The notes under the pieces: model-generated
What the model was told of the DNA's origin: nothing
What the model saw: the letters and a program-made list of their open reading frames with translations, nothing else
The model's database searches: none
Source: Paulownia fortunei
Lineage: Eukaryota > Streptophyta > Magnoliopsida > Lamiales > Paulowniaceae
Direction of reading: 5' to 3'
DNA length: 64,000 nt
NCBI GenBank assembly: GCA_019321725.1
Contig: CM033110.1
Span: forward strand, 14,873,278 to 14,937,277
Part shown: positions 19,913 through 30,901 of the stretch, one piece after another
Numbering within the stretch: position 1 is the first letter of the stretch
Layout: each line of letters starts with the position of its first letter
Made by a program: the position numbers and the translations under genes

Positions 19913-22900
19913 ATGCTGAGAAGAAGGTTAGCTTCACTTATACCTACCTCCATCCGCATTGCTAAGAATCACTACCAAAAACCCACGTCAAAATTGCCCC
20001 CTCTCGCTCCCCTGCAGTTTGTTTCGCTGCAATTCCCGCAATGCCCCGGTGATAACTCGAAGCCCAGCTATCATTTTGGGAGTGTGAGGGCTTACAGCAG
20101 CCTATTGGCGTTGAACGATCTGAGGGACAATCCAGGGGCGCGGAAGCAAAAAACCCGGAAGGGGCGGGGTATCGGGTCGGGCAAGGGAAAGACTGCAGGC
20201 CGGGGGCATAAGGGTCAAAAAGCCCGTGGTACTATGAAGTTTGGATTTGAAGGTGGGCAGACGCCGCTCCGGCGACGCCTCCCCAAACGAGGTTTTAAAA
20301 ATCAATTCAGTCTCACATTTCAGGTATTATTAGAGCTCGTAACAAGTAGTCATTTTAATTCCCTTTGATATGTGCTTCATTGTCACATTATTTTCAGAAA
20401 TTTTATGGGAAAGCGGTTGAAAATTATGAGTTCAATTATTTAATTTGTTCCCAGAAATTAGCGTCTTTGCAGTGTGCTTATTTGTTGTTGCTTAACCAGG
20501 GGTCCTTTATTGTGATGGAAATACTGCCTGTGACTAGCTAGTAAATTTATAAATTTTATTTATGTAGATGGCTGATGATATTAAATTTTAAATTTATGGA
20601 CAGATTACATTAGGTGTCTGAATCCACCTCTGCCCTTGAATTATTTTTGGACTTTGTCCTGGTACTAGACAGTGAGTGTTTTTGTTGATTAATTTGCAAC
20701 CAGTTGTAAGTTCTTGATTGCATATTTACACAGTTTTGTTTCTTTATGTAACCTCTGCATATTTACTGCCCATGTTTACATGTTTTTGAAGTATATTCTT
20801 TCCGAAAAGCTACCAGTGTGGGTTTTAGTATGCTCTCACGAGATGTTGTGGGGGGTGGGGTGTTTGTGGATGTTGAGAAATGCAAGTACATATACACACA
20901 TGAATACAGTTCTCGATTATTATAGTTGTGTTACTAGTATGTTAAGCTTTGTGAATTTGGTGAGTCATGATTGGTTTTGAAAGAATAGGACTTGAAATTT
21001 TGACCTTGTATCTATTTATAACTCAAACAGGAAAGTGAATGAAGTGGCTGGGGATGATTTTAATGAATTGTTGTTCGGTTGGTTCAATTGTTAAAATATC
21101 TGTATTACATGAGTTCTGGATTATGTACTTAAGATACTGAAGTTTACGTCTGACGGTTAATTTTCGTGCAAATTAAAACATATAGTGTTCAGGAGGTTGA
21201 ATGCCAGTCATATGAGATGTTTGAGCAGAGTGGATAGGTATGACCATTCACATGCACACATATATGCTCATCTACCCATCTGCATTCTCATGATGTATAT
21301 AAGATATGCAAAATGAATATTATCATCCTCTGCAAGAGCTTTAATGTAGATACGAATATCGCAGGTGTTAAGTTGCAGCTAAAACCATAAATAAATGAAC
21401 AAAAACTTAACTCAGTCTTTTATCTGTGTGTGTATTGTTGATTAGGTTACTCTGAGTTGTACTAAAGTAACTGGAGTTAGGGCGATTGTTGACTCAGTAG
21501 CTTGGTTAATCTCAATAGCTCTTTACCCTGTTCCATTACACCTGTTTGAATGTGCTGGTTGCTTTGCCAGCGAAGGGGCTCTTTAGTGGCTCGGTTTGTG
21601 TTCTCTAGTTACTGGTGGTGCCTTTTGAGCTTCTTAAGATTGATGAAGCTGTTTCTTTTTCCTTTCTTTCATTCATCTATTTTTTGGCATAAAACAGAAG
21701 TGTTACACAATCTTTGGGCACTGAGAATATAAAGTTCATGTTGATGATTTAATTTCCTTACAAAAGATGGATGAACAAGGAGATTATTGGATAGTATTGA
21801 AAGTTGAATTGCAAAACATGGCTAGCTTTGTTTTTAGCATGATTTTCAGTCAAGCCCATATTTTGTCATACCTGTGTATGAAGTTACTGTAAAGAGCAAG
21901 GCTGATTAAGAACCAGTCTTTTCCTGAGGAAGGACAAACATGATCTGTAGATATCTTTCACGGTGACCACGCTACTTCTAGTAATTCTTTTGAGACTTAG
22001 TGGTGCGAGTGATAGATTCTTCTTTATCATGTCATGCAAAGTTGTAATACGAAGCAGTTCTGTACGAGGATGACAATTATTTTCCACTCCTCTGGTATTG
22101 GTTTCCAGTGTATGCTTCATCCTTTACCAAATTATTACATGATAATGTCACATTACTTATTGTTGAAGGTCAAGTGAAAATTTTCACATTATCTGGAAGG
22201 TCATTGAAATAAACCAACAAAAGAAAAATGTAGAAATCTATATTTTACAGGCTTATTCGTGTGAACTGCTTTCTGATGAATTTTGATTGCCTTGTGTTTG
22301 CTCAGACTCTCCCACTACAAAACTTACACGCCATCCACCCCTTATTATATCAACCTCTGGATATCGGTAGTGGGGTTTGAAAGTAGAATAATCGTATGGG
22401 ACATGGCAACTGCATATAGTACTTTAGACAAGTAAAACTTATAGAGCATGAGCATCTTTACAAATGTTGTTAGGCCTTTGTTTAAATAATTTCAGCATAT
22501 TATTCAGCAAGCCACTGGTAGAAACTTTGCCCATGTATTATGATGTTAGCCTCTTCTCTGCTCCAAGTTGCCTAAAGTTTTCAAAATTTCAGCTCAGATT
22601 TCTAATGTCAAGAATTGCACCTACATATTATTGCCCTTTCTTATTAATCAATAATTGAATTCAGTAGTGGAATTGGGTCCTGCTACATGTCAAATTGGGT
22701 AGTCACTAAATAAATTGAAAAGCAAGCGTTCTTGTTTATGATCTTTTCTCTTTGATGAAATCAAATTGAACCTGTGAAAACATCATATACAGTATGCTGT
22801 GGGTGCATATTCCTTACAAATCCAACAAAAGACATTGATTACATACTTTTCTGTAAAAAGGCAATTCATTCCAGAATGTGGAATAACATTTCCTGTTAAT

Positions 22901-24854
22901 GCTGCCACATGTGATTTCAGTAATTCTTTCTTTACCATAGCAAATATCCCCCCAGTCATGGATTACTTTACATTAGCAAATATCCCCCCAATCACGGATT
23001 ACTTTACATTAGCAAATATCCCCCCAGTCACGAATTACTTTATATTACAAATACCCCTCCACTCACAAATTAATTTGCAGTAGCAAATATCCCTCCTCTC
23101 ACATATGTGTGTATGCTTTTTCGTTTTTGGAATAAGAAGTGCAAAATTGACATGACATGCCCACTTTTTGTGTAGCATATATTTGAAATTTAATGATGTC
23201 ATACCTTAAAAGTTCCAGCCGATCTTCATTTTTTGTGAATGTTAACTAAAATTCTCGTTTATGTGGCTTCTCCCTTCCCTACACTCTTTTTGTGTATTAG
23301 CATGTGGATTTGATGTTACATGAGTGCATCTTAACCCATGATTTTTCATTTCACTAATGAGTGACAAGTCTATAGTTGTGCACTTTCTCTAGTTTTGGAT
23401 TTGTTGATTGATGATGCTTTTTCCAATTCCAGAACATGGGCACACCTCCATATGATTAAATAATTGGATACACAAGCCCTACCGTAAAAATAAGCCATGT
23501 AATGTTTTGCCAAAAACAAAAGGCAAGTATAGGCTTAATGCTGTTCATTCCCTTTATTTTTTGGTTTTGCGTAAGCTTGAGTGCAAATCTCCCCTTCCTG
23601 CTGCTTAATGGGTGCTGAAAAAGAGCCGACAAGGATTCATGAATGAAGAATATGCAAACTGACAGTTTCATCCATGCCACTGAAATTAGAGAATCAAAGG
23701 AGATCTAGTTATGGTCGAGACACTCATTGTTTTTACATGATTGCATTGTAAATTAAACCACTCCTCATTCATATCTCTTGGGATTTTCAACGAGGCATGA
23801 GCACAACAGCCAGGAGCAAATTAGAGAATCGAAGGAGATCTAGTTATGGTCGAGACACTCAATTTTTTTTACATGATTGCATTGTAAATTAAACCACTCC
23901 TCATTCATCTCTCTTGGGATTTTCAACGAGGCATGAGCACAACAGCCAGGAGCAACAAGTTCTTTCTTCCCTCTCTTTTGTTTGCTTGACAAGTTTTCAT
24001 CTGTTAAATGTGTGGTCAGCCTGAGAACAATAACCTCTGTCTCATTTTGCATACAGAATTAATTTTTAGGATGTTTGTGATTCTAGCTTTTTGGTGATTG
24101 TTCTTACTGTATCATCATTGGCAGCCAGTTGGCTTAGGAAAAATTGCAAAGCTGATAAATGCGGGGAATATAGATTCTTCAGAATTGATCACAATGAAAA
24201 CTCTCAAGGTATGTATATAGTTTCTTATGCATCTTCTCACCTTCATTGTTCACTTCCTGCTTTTTCTGATTCTTGCTCTCTGTTTTCCTGACAAAAGGAT
24301 TCGGGAGCAATAGGGAAGCAAATTGAAGATGGAGTTAGATTGATGGGACGTGGGGCTGAACACATCAAGTGGCCCATCCATCTCGAGGTAGTTTTCATTG
24401 TTAACTTACTTTATGGTACTTATTTTCCCTACTTTCATTTTCCTGTTAACTTAATTCTGTTTTTGCATCCACATTCTTGCCATTATTTCTTGTTTCCTAT
24501 ACAGGAAAAAAAGAGTATCTTACAATTAATTTCAGAACCAACACCAATAATTATCACAGAACCTTGAACTCTTGTATAATGTTTGCACAGGTTTCGAGGG
24601 TGACTGTAAGGGCAAAAGCAGCAGTTGAAGCTGCTGGTGGGTCCGTGAGGAGAGTGTATTACAACAAATTGGGCTTCCGGGCACTGCTCAAACCCGAGTG
24701 GTTTGAGAAGAAGGGCAGGTTACTTCCAAGAGCAGCAAGGCCTCCACCGAAACAGAGAGATAAAGTAGATAGCATCGGCCGTCTGCCTGCCCCAACGAAG
24801 CCAATACCTTTTACAACTGAAGAAAAAGAGGCAATGCCTGCTCCAACTGCATGA
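19913..24854 (+). CDS. Ribosomal protein uL15 (L15), mitochondrial type; 4 exons
   Basis: Exons 19913-20323, 24125-24208, 24298-24387 and 24591-24854 join in phase 0 at every junction, all with GT-AG introns, giving 282 aa. Residues 1-60 are Arg/Ser-rich and begin [20 protein letters not shown], a typical mitochondrial presequence. Residues 68-130 carry the uL15 N-terminal signature ([56 protein letters not shown]). Exon 2 has [14 protein letters not shown]; exon 4 has the C-terminal signature [16 protein letters not shown] and a plant-type Pro-rich tail. The protein binds 23S-type rRNA in the large mitoribosomal subunit. Length and domain order fit plant mitochondrial L15. ATG 19913 is chosen because it opens the presequence. 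Intron 1 is unusually long (3.8 kb). The gene looks intact. Confidence 0.93.
22939..23105. repeat. 36-bp tandem array in uL15 intron 1
   Basis: The unit begins AGCAAATATCCCCCCAGTCA and ends TTTACATT. Starts at 22939, 22975 and 23011 are exactly 36 bp apart; two more degenerate units follow (about 23046 and 23082). The 3-divisible period leaves a 94-codon frame open by chance. Confidence 0.9.
23685..23955. repeat. 135-bp tandem duplication in uL15 intron 1
   Basis: Units 23685-23819 and 23820-23955 both run from ATTAGAGAATC to GCCAGGAGCAA and differ at only a few bases, so the duplication is recent. It lies 170 bp upstream of the exon 2 acceptor. Confidence 0.92.
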
Positions 24855-24952
24855 TGAGTAATCAGATGTTGTGAAGCATGACAAAATGCTACATAAGAGA
24901 ATGTGTTTTGATTTGCTGCTAGCTGCCATGTCTCCTGATTATGCTTGCTCGA

Positions 24953-24968
24953 AAAATAAAAAATAAAA
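24953..24968 (+). terminator. Probable polyadenylation signal region of uL15
   Basis: Overlapping AATAAA-like motifs (AAAAATAAAAAATAAA) lie about 100 bp after the stop, a usual distance for plant near-upstream elements. The cleavage site is not determined. Confidence 0.45.
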
Positions 24969-26727
24969 TTTTCTTATTCTCTTCAATTTGTGTAAGTCTG
25001 CATTTTTTTTAAGACGTCAAAGAATTACAGGAATTTTGGGTAGAATGATGTCGCATCTTGAAAGTTTAAACGATGTAGCTGTCGAATTTTTCTTATGACC
25101 TAAACACATATTAGTGCATTAGCTTCTCCATTCTCATCGCCGCAAAATTCTGGAATCTAGGCAGAATGATATTTACTTAGCCTTCACGTATGGTTGATGG
25201 ATTCATAATGTTACCAGGATATTGTTCATTGAAAAGCAGAAAAACTAAAATCTTTTTTTCAAAGATGTTTGTAAATTAAGGATTATTGTTATGGAAGCTT
25301 GTGAAGTAACTTGAATATCAGTATATGTTGGGATCAAATCTCCGTACAAAAATAGTTCAAAAAAACATTGTGGCAACTCAAAGTCTGATAGAACAGAAGA
25401 AATAACATTATCATCAAAGCATGAGCAGTGGAATTCTATTGGCTCCTGATATGTTGGCCGCTTGCTTAGATAAGGCTTAGACAGCCTTCGCAACCTCAAC
25501 TGGGCATCATAACATTCCGACTGGAATGTCATTTTGGAATATTTGCACAGCTGAACGCTGATAGCCAGTCAGTCTGCAATTATGAGTACTTCTTTGGTGG
25601 ACAGACTTTGAGTACAACAGTCATCCCAACTTTTAAGGGTGATTGTTTCTCTTGGATCGATCATTAGTAGCAATAATTATGGTATGGTTTCACAATTTTT
25701 TTATTAATTTTAAATCAAATTGACATATAAAGTTTCACTAAATATTAATTTTAAATTATAGTTTTGCTAAATCAAATCAGATATGTGATTTAAGATAGTT
25801 TCAGGTTTGACGGTTTTAATTAGTAAATAAATAAAAAGATCATGTGATGTAAAAAAATATTTTTCAAGATATTAGCACAAATTTAAATTAACTTGAAAAG
25901 ATATTCGAAACATAGAAGTATAAGAACTAAAGATATGATTGTTTGTCCTTATATTTTTAAGATATGTCATTTCACAGACAATAGTTAGAAAAAGTACTTT
26001 GGGAGTAAAAAAAAAGAAAGAAAGAGTTTTAAGAATATGTTTGAATGTGAGATCAGAGTGTAATTATTATAATTAATGTTATATGTCTTTTTTTAGATGT
26101 ATTAGGATTTGAAATATTTTTTTTGAATTCTTTTTATAGAAGATGTTTAAATGTGGATAAAATTTTTGAAAGTGGAAAAATATATTTTGATTTTTTTTGT
26201 TTTTTTTGCAAAAACTCTCAACCAAACAAAGTCTTGAAAAAAAATTATAGATGAAAATCTACCAATTTTTTCCACAAGCAATCTCAACAATGACAAAATA
26301 TATAATTTTCTTTTCTTGCAAACAAAATTAAAATTTACCTTTTTTTTAGAGAGGAGAAGAAGTGCACTGCAAGAAATGAAAAATCTGTGAAGACTTGAGA
26401 TACGAAGGAAAAAGTAAGTGATGGCGAGGGAAAAGTGGAAGGAGAAGAATATATTGTGGGAGGCTAATGAGAGAATAAGAGGAAGAGACAAGCATTTAAC
26501 ACTTGAATTGGTCAATGGTCACGATAAAAGGGACCTAATTATTTCATTAAGGACAACTAATTAACATATAAGGATAACAGAAAAACAGAAAAATAATCAT
26601 ATAAGGATAAAAGAAATCAACTTGAGTATGAAACTGTCCATTGAACCCATCCCAGCCTCACAGTTTGCTCATTTCAGCGGCCACGAGCCACCACCGTTGA
26701 TCTATTAGGTTGCGCAGTCCTAGGAAA
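24969..26727. other. Intergenic DNA downstream of uL15
   Basis: No confident gene is present. Bases 25060-25660 are less AT-rich than the surroundings and hold a 95-codon minus-strand frame (25245-25532) that I do not recognise. It might be a decayed gene end. From 25680 to 26640 the DNA is AT-rich. Bases 26641-26727 are GC-richer (GCGGCCACGAGCCACCACC) and look like a fragment of something else, cut by the LTR starting at 26728. Confidence 0.45.
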
Positions 26728-26796
26728 TGTTAACGCAACAGAAATTTAAGATTTTCATAAACATGAAATAAAAACCATATCATATATAAATCAAGA

Positions 26797-28553
26797 TGCT
26801 ACAACTGTAAACCCAAATATATGTTGTGTTAACTAATAAAATTCACGGGAGTTCAAGGTCAATCCATAGAGAAGTTGTTTAAAGTTTTCAGATTTATATT
26901 TCATAAAAGATTGGCTGAATATGATTTAGATTATAAAAAAAATTATGTTATAACTAAAAAATCAAAGTAATGAAAGTATTGAAAATTAGGAATCTACTCT
27001 TGTGTTTTGGATAGAGGAACAATTATTTATTCTTTTTACCTCTTTTAAATATCACTATTGGAATCCATACATAATAAAAGTTCCAATAGAAAAATATTAT
27101 CAAATAACTCATGTATTAAAGTAATCAAGAATTTATCTTATTGTTTACCAATTATCTCTTAACAACAATACTTGTTTATGGATCAAATATTTATGCACAC
27201 CTTTGTCTACAACAAATTGAGGTTCACATTAGCAGTCGGTGGAGTAGAATTGTATAATAAGTTAAATGAACCCAAATATTTGTTGTGTCATTGCTAATAC
27301 AAAAATCAAGAATCACCACTAAACAAGAAGGGTTTTAACGCCAACACTTATTTATGATATTAAATATTTATGAATACATTTTTCTACAACAAATCAAGGT
27401 TTCACGTTAGCAGTCAATGGAGTAGAACCGTACAATAAATGAACCCAAGTATTTGTTGTGTCATTGATAATACATAAATCAAGAATCACCACAAAACAAG
27501 CAGAGTTTCAATCAAAAATTAAAATAATAATACAACACACCTGAACATTATGCACCTTTATAACCATTCATCTTCCTCTATCAAGAGGTTCACCCTTTTT
27601 CCTCAGGTAAATGAAATTTAGAAAGACATAATGAAAGTAGAAAACACTAAATATAAAAGAAAAACTAAAGAATACATTTCTATTACTACTAAAAAACTTA
27701 GCATAAAAAAAGACAACAATAAAACTTTATTTTCCCTTCTGAGGATTTTTGTGTGTCCTCAATAACATCCAAGAGCCTCTATTTATAGTAGAAGAGTACC
27801 TTGACATATCCAAATTCACTCCAAATGCGCTCCAAATTTACTTCAAATATGCTCTAAATTCACACGTTCTTTTCATATCCGAATTTTGTCACACATTTTT
27901 TCCATAAAATCAGCTAATTTTGGGAACTTATCAATATGAAAGCTTGTATTTTTTGCTAGCTTCATTTTCCAACTTGAATCACCTAATTCAGACTGCTAGG
28001 GAGAAAGTTATGCTTGATTTAAAAAAATATATCAGCATTGATAGATTTTGTTCAATACACACATTTGGACAAACTTTCTGCTTTAATTAAGGCTGAATTA
28101 GGTTGAGCTTTCAACATAAAAGTTGTAGTTCTATCTCTTGAATTTTAAATGAAGTAAGATTCAGGTTCATAAGGGTTTTGACATAGAGTTATGCCCAAAA
28201 TACGAAAACTACACAAGTTTGGAAAAATATTTATTTTGAAATTAATGCAAGCCCAACAATCACTTGCAAAGTCCAAGTGATTTCTTGCATATATTTTGAT
28301 CAACACATGATGGACTTAGGTAAAAATGACCTTTTTATTCTAATTGTTGTGCCCTTTTATCTAATGAAATATTATCTCCCAACTTGCTCACGAAACGTGT
28401 TGCTTTTTTTTGTTTTATTTTGACTCTTTTTGATATCCTTTGTTTATTGATTCCCTAATACAAAACATTAATAAAATTATAATATTAATAAGAAAAAAGT
28501 AAGAAAATTATAAAGAATTTAATATCAAAATATATCAAAATATATACTTATCA
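26797..28553 (-). mobile_element. Solo LTR of the Athila-like family, minus orientation
   Basis: In reverse complement it matches the family LTR from end to end: TGCTACAACTGTAAACCC at 26797 is the LTR's 3' end and CTTATCA at 28553 its 5' end. The flanks CAAGA (26792-26796) and CAAGG (28554-28558) match at 4 of 5 bases, fitting an old target duplication. The TATA box is at 27779-27787 on the minus strand. No internal element sequence accompanies it. Confidence 0.9.
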
Positions 28554-29382
28554 CAAGGCGAATCCCAAAACTCATTCGTGATTACTCAATTGTGTGTTTC
28601 ATAATACCTAGTGAGGAAGGTTTCAAAATCCTTTACCTTAACTACACTCCAACTGAAGAAGATCCAAATTGTTATCTCTATAAGAACATCTTCCCAAGTC
28701 CTAAATCCATCCATGAACTCCTGTGTGAATTTTAAGTCCATCTATAAACTCTTTTGTGAATCTTAAATTCATACCCCTTATTTTGAAAAGGACTCACTTA
28801 GAGTTCCAAGTGTTATTTCTCTAGGCATATCCACATTTTGGATTTCCACACCAATTAGATCTATGGTAGTAGACCCAAAAAGCTTATTCTACTCTTGTAG
28901 ACCGTAAAAGCTTATTCAATTCTTAATTCAACTTATAAATAGAAGAATTGAACTTGTGATCAAGAGATGGAATATTACGATGGAGGAAAGGAATTAAAAT
29001 AAGAAGAAAAAGGGGCAGATATTCTGCATAGTGCTGGCCCATTTTTAGCTTGTCTCCAAGAGTTTATGTCAATCTTTTTTGGCTAAGAGGGGGAGTCCTT
29101 ATATAAGACTCCTCCAATCTTGGTCCCATTAGTTTTCTACTTGTTTCATTCCGTCTCAATTTCCATCAAAGTTTAAAACAAGTTTAATTCTTGTGATTAA
29201 ACTTTCTAGTAGGCCTCTCATTAATTTGGACTTGGACTTTAATTAAGTCCAATTATTTGATCCACATCAATTAAATAAGCTCAACTTAATTAATTAATTA
29301 AATTAATTATTTAATTGATTCCATTTAGGCTTTCTAATTATTTAGGACTTATCAAATAATTTTATATTTATTATACTCATCT

Positions 29383-29768
29383 TAATTAATTGATTCCATC
29401 AATTAAATAACTTGATTACATGTAGGGCTCCTAATCATAGTAGGTCCAATTAAATAACCACATATTTAATTAGATAAATCAATTTAACTCCTTAAATTAA
29501 TTTATAACTTAGTTAATTGATTGATCCCATCAATTAAATAATTTGATTACATATAGGGATCCTAATCATATTAGGTCCAATTAAATAACCACATTATTTA
29601 ATTAGATAAATCAATTTAACTCTTTAAATTAATTTATAACTTAATTAATTGGTCATATCAATTAATTAATTGGCTCCACATGGGCTCCCTAATCTTATTA
29701 GGTTTAACTAAATAATTATATTATTTAATTAAATAAATTAGTTTAACTCTGTAAATTAATTTGAATTC
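29383..29768. repeat. About 130-bp tandem repeats within the unclassified LTR
   Basis: Three units start near 29383, 29510 and 29640 at CTTA(A/G)TTAATTG. Each contains a GGG(C/A)(T/C)CC...TAAT segment, an ATTAGGT-type segment and a long run of TTAATTAA-rich sequence. The first two units are about 90% alike and the third is more diverged. A decayed unit may precede them (29280-29382). Confidence 0.8.
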
Positions 29769-30901
29769 TAAATTAATTAATTTCTATTAATTAATTTAAT
29801 TCAACCCATGTATATATTCTAGTTAGAAGTATACTCTTTTCAACTTAGTGTGTAATCTCTTAGGTTCACTCCAAACTAGTAGTGGGCTAACAACTTTTGT
29901 GACTTAGTTGAATAAATTAATTATTTTGATTAATTAATTCAACTAATTAATCCTTTTGGAATTAATTCATTAATTCCAAAAACCCACGAGTCATGGAAAA
30001 CACTCAGTAGTGTATCATGACTCATAGTTTTAAGTAAATTGGCAAACCTATTCCAATTACATATGCTATGCAAGTATGGTACTTTCATCAACTAATCTCT
30101 CTACTGAACTTGCAGCATAGATTACTAGTCGAAACTCTAGTAGTTTATAAAAAATATATACATATAAATATAAAAAAAAATTAATAGCTTAACTCGATGA
30201 TGAAAAATTAGAAAAATTTCATCTAATTTTCATCCAACCTTGGCTAAGGATTTCAGAGTCAAGTACAGTGGGATGCATAGGAGTTTTACTTATTCATCTA
30301 GATAGGTGACAAATCCTTTGTTGGCATTCATTAACCTTCATACATGAAGATGTTACGCCTAACATAAACCCCTTGTGATTATCATGCAATTGAAAAATAT
30401 ATCAATGGTCAACATGTGATACACAAAGTTATATTGGTACCTCAAGTCCAAGGGCTGATTCTTGCACTACCGTAATTAGAAATTTCTATTCAACAGTAAT
30501 AATTTCTAATTGGAGATTTCTAGATGAGGTAGTTCAGTTTACTTATTTCCAAACAAGCACTCGCATACATGCACTAATATTTCTATACCATGAAATGAGG
30601 TAACCTCCTTACTGGCCTACAACATATGCGCAAGTTTCAACGAAATCATTCATGTTCCATCTCAATAATACTTGACTTGTAATATTTTAAGACCACTACC
30701 TTAAAGGCATACTCGATGATTATCAAGCTATGCACAACCATGTCCAATAGCTATTTATGATTTAGGGACTTTATATCATTCTTATAATGGTGAATTTAAG
30801 ATGAAGATTGTCATTTTATGATATTAATATGAATACAAAATTTCTAAAGGAGTACACAATAGCCAAAATAATTGGCTCGCTGGGAACTACTCTAACACGA
30901 C

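Larger units (their letters stand above)
26728..30897 (-). mobile_element. Solo LTR of an unclassified retrotransposon, minus orientation
   Basis: The left end is TGTTAACGCAAC and the right end is GGAACTACTCTAACA: perfect 5-base inverted ends TGTTA/TAACA. After subtracting the nested Athila-family LTR (26797-28553) it is about 2.4 kb. No protein frame is present. The GGAAA before it and CGACT after it do not match, so the target duplication is lost or this is a recombinant. The orientation is inferred from its resemblance, in reverse, to plant LTRs beginning TGTTAGAGT. Copia versus gypsy is not decided. Confidence 0.6.

Noticed and set aside
22799..23083. 94-codon frame with a 12-residue repeat
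   Set aside because: It lies in uL15 intron 1 and is open because the 36-bp tandem unit is divisible by three and lacks stops.
22939..23105. Possible CRISPR-like array
   Set aside because: Units are contiguous tandem repeats without unique spacers, in a plant intron.
24340..24567. Frame covering uL15 exon 3 and intron 3
   Set aside because: Exon 3 is read in the phase fixed by uL15 homology and ends at the GT at 24388; the rest is intron read-through.
26147..26515. 122-codon minus frame
   Set aside because: Phe/Leu/Ser/Lys-rich text from AT- and A/G-rich DNA with no motif; typical chance frame.
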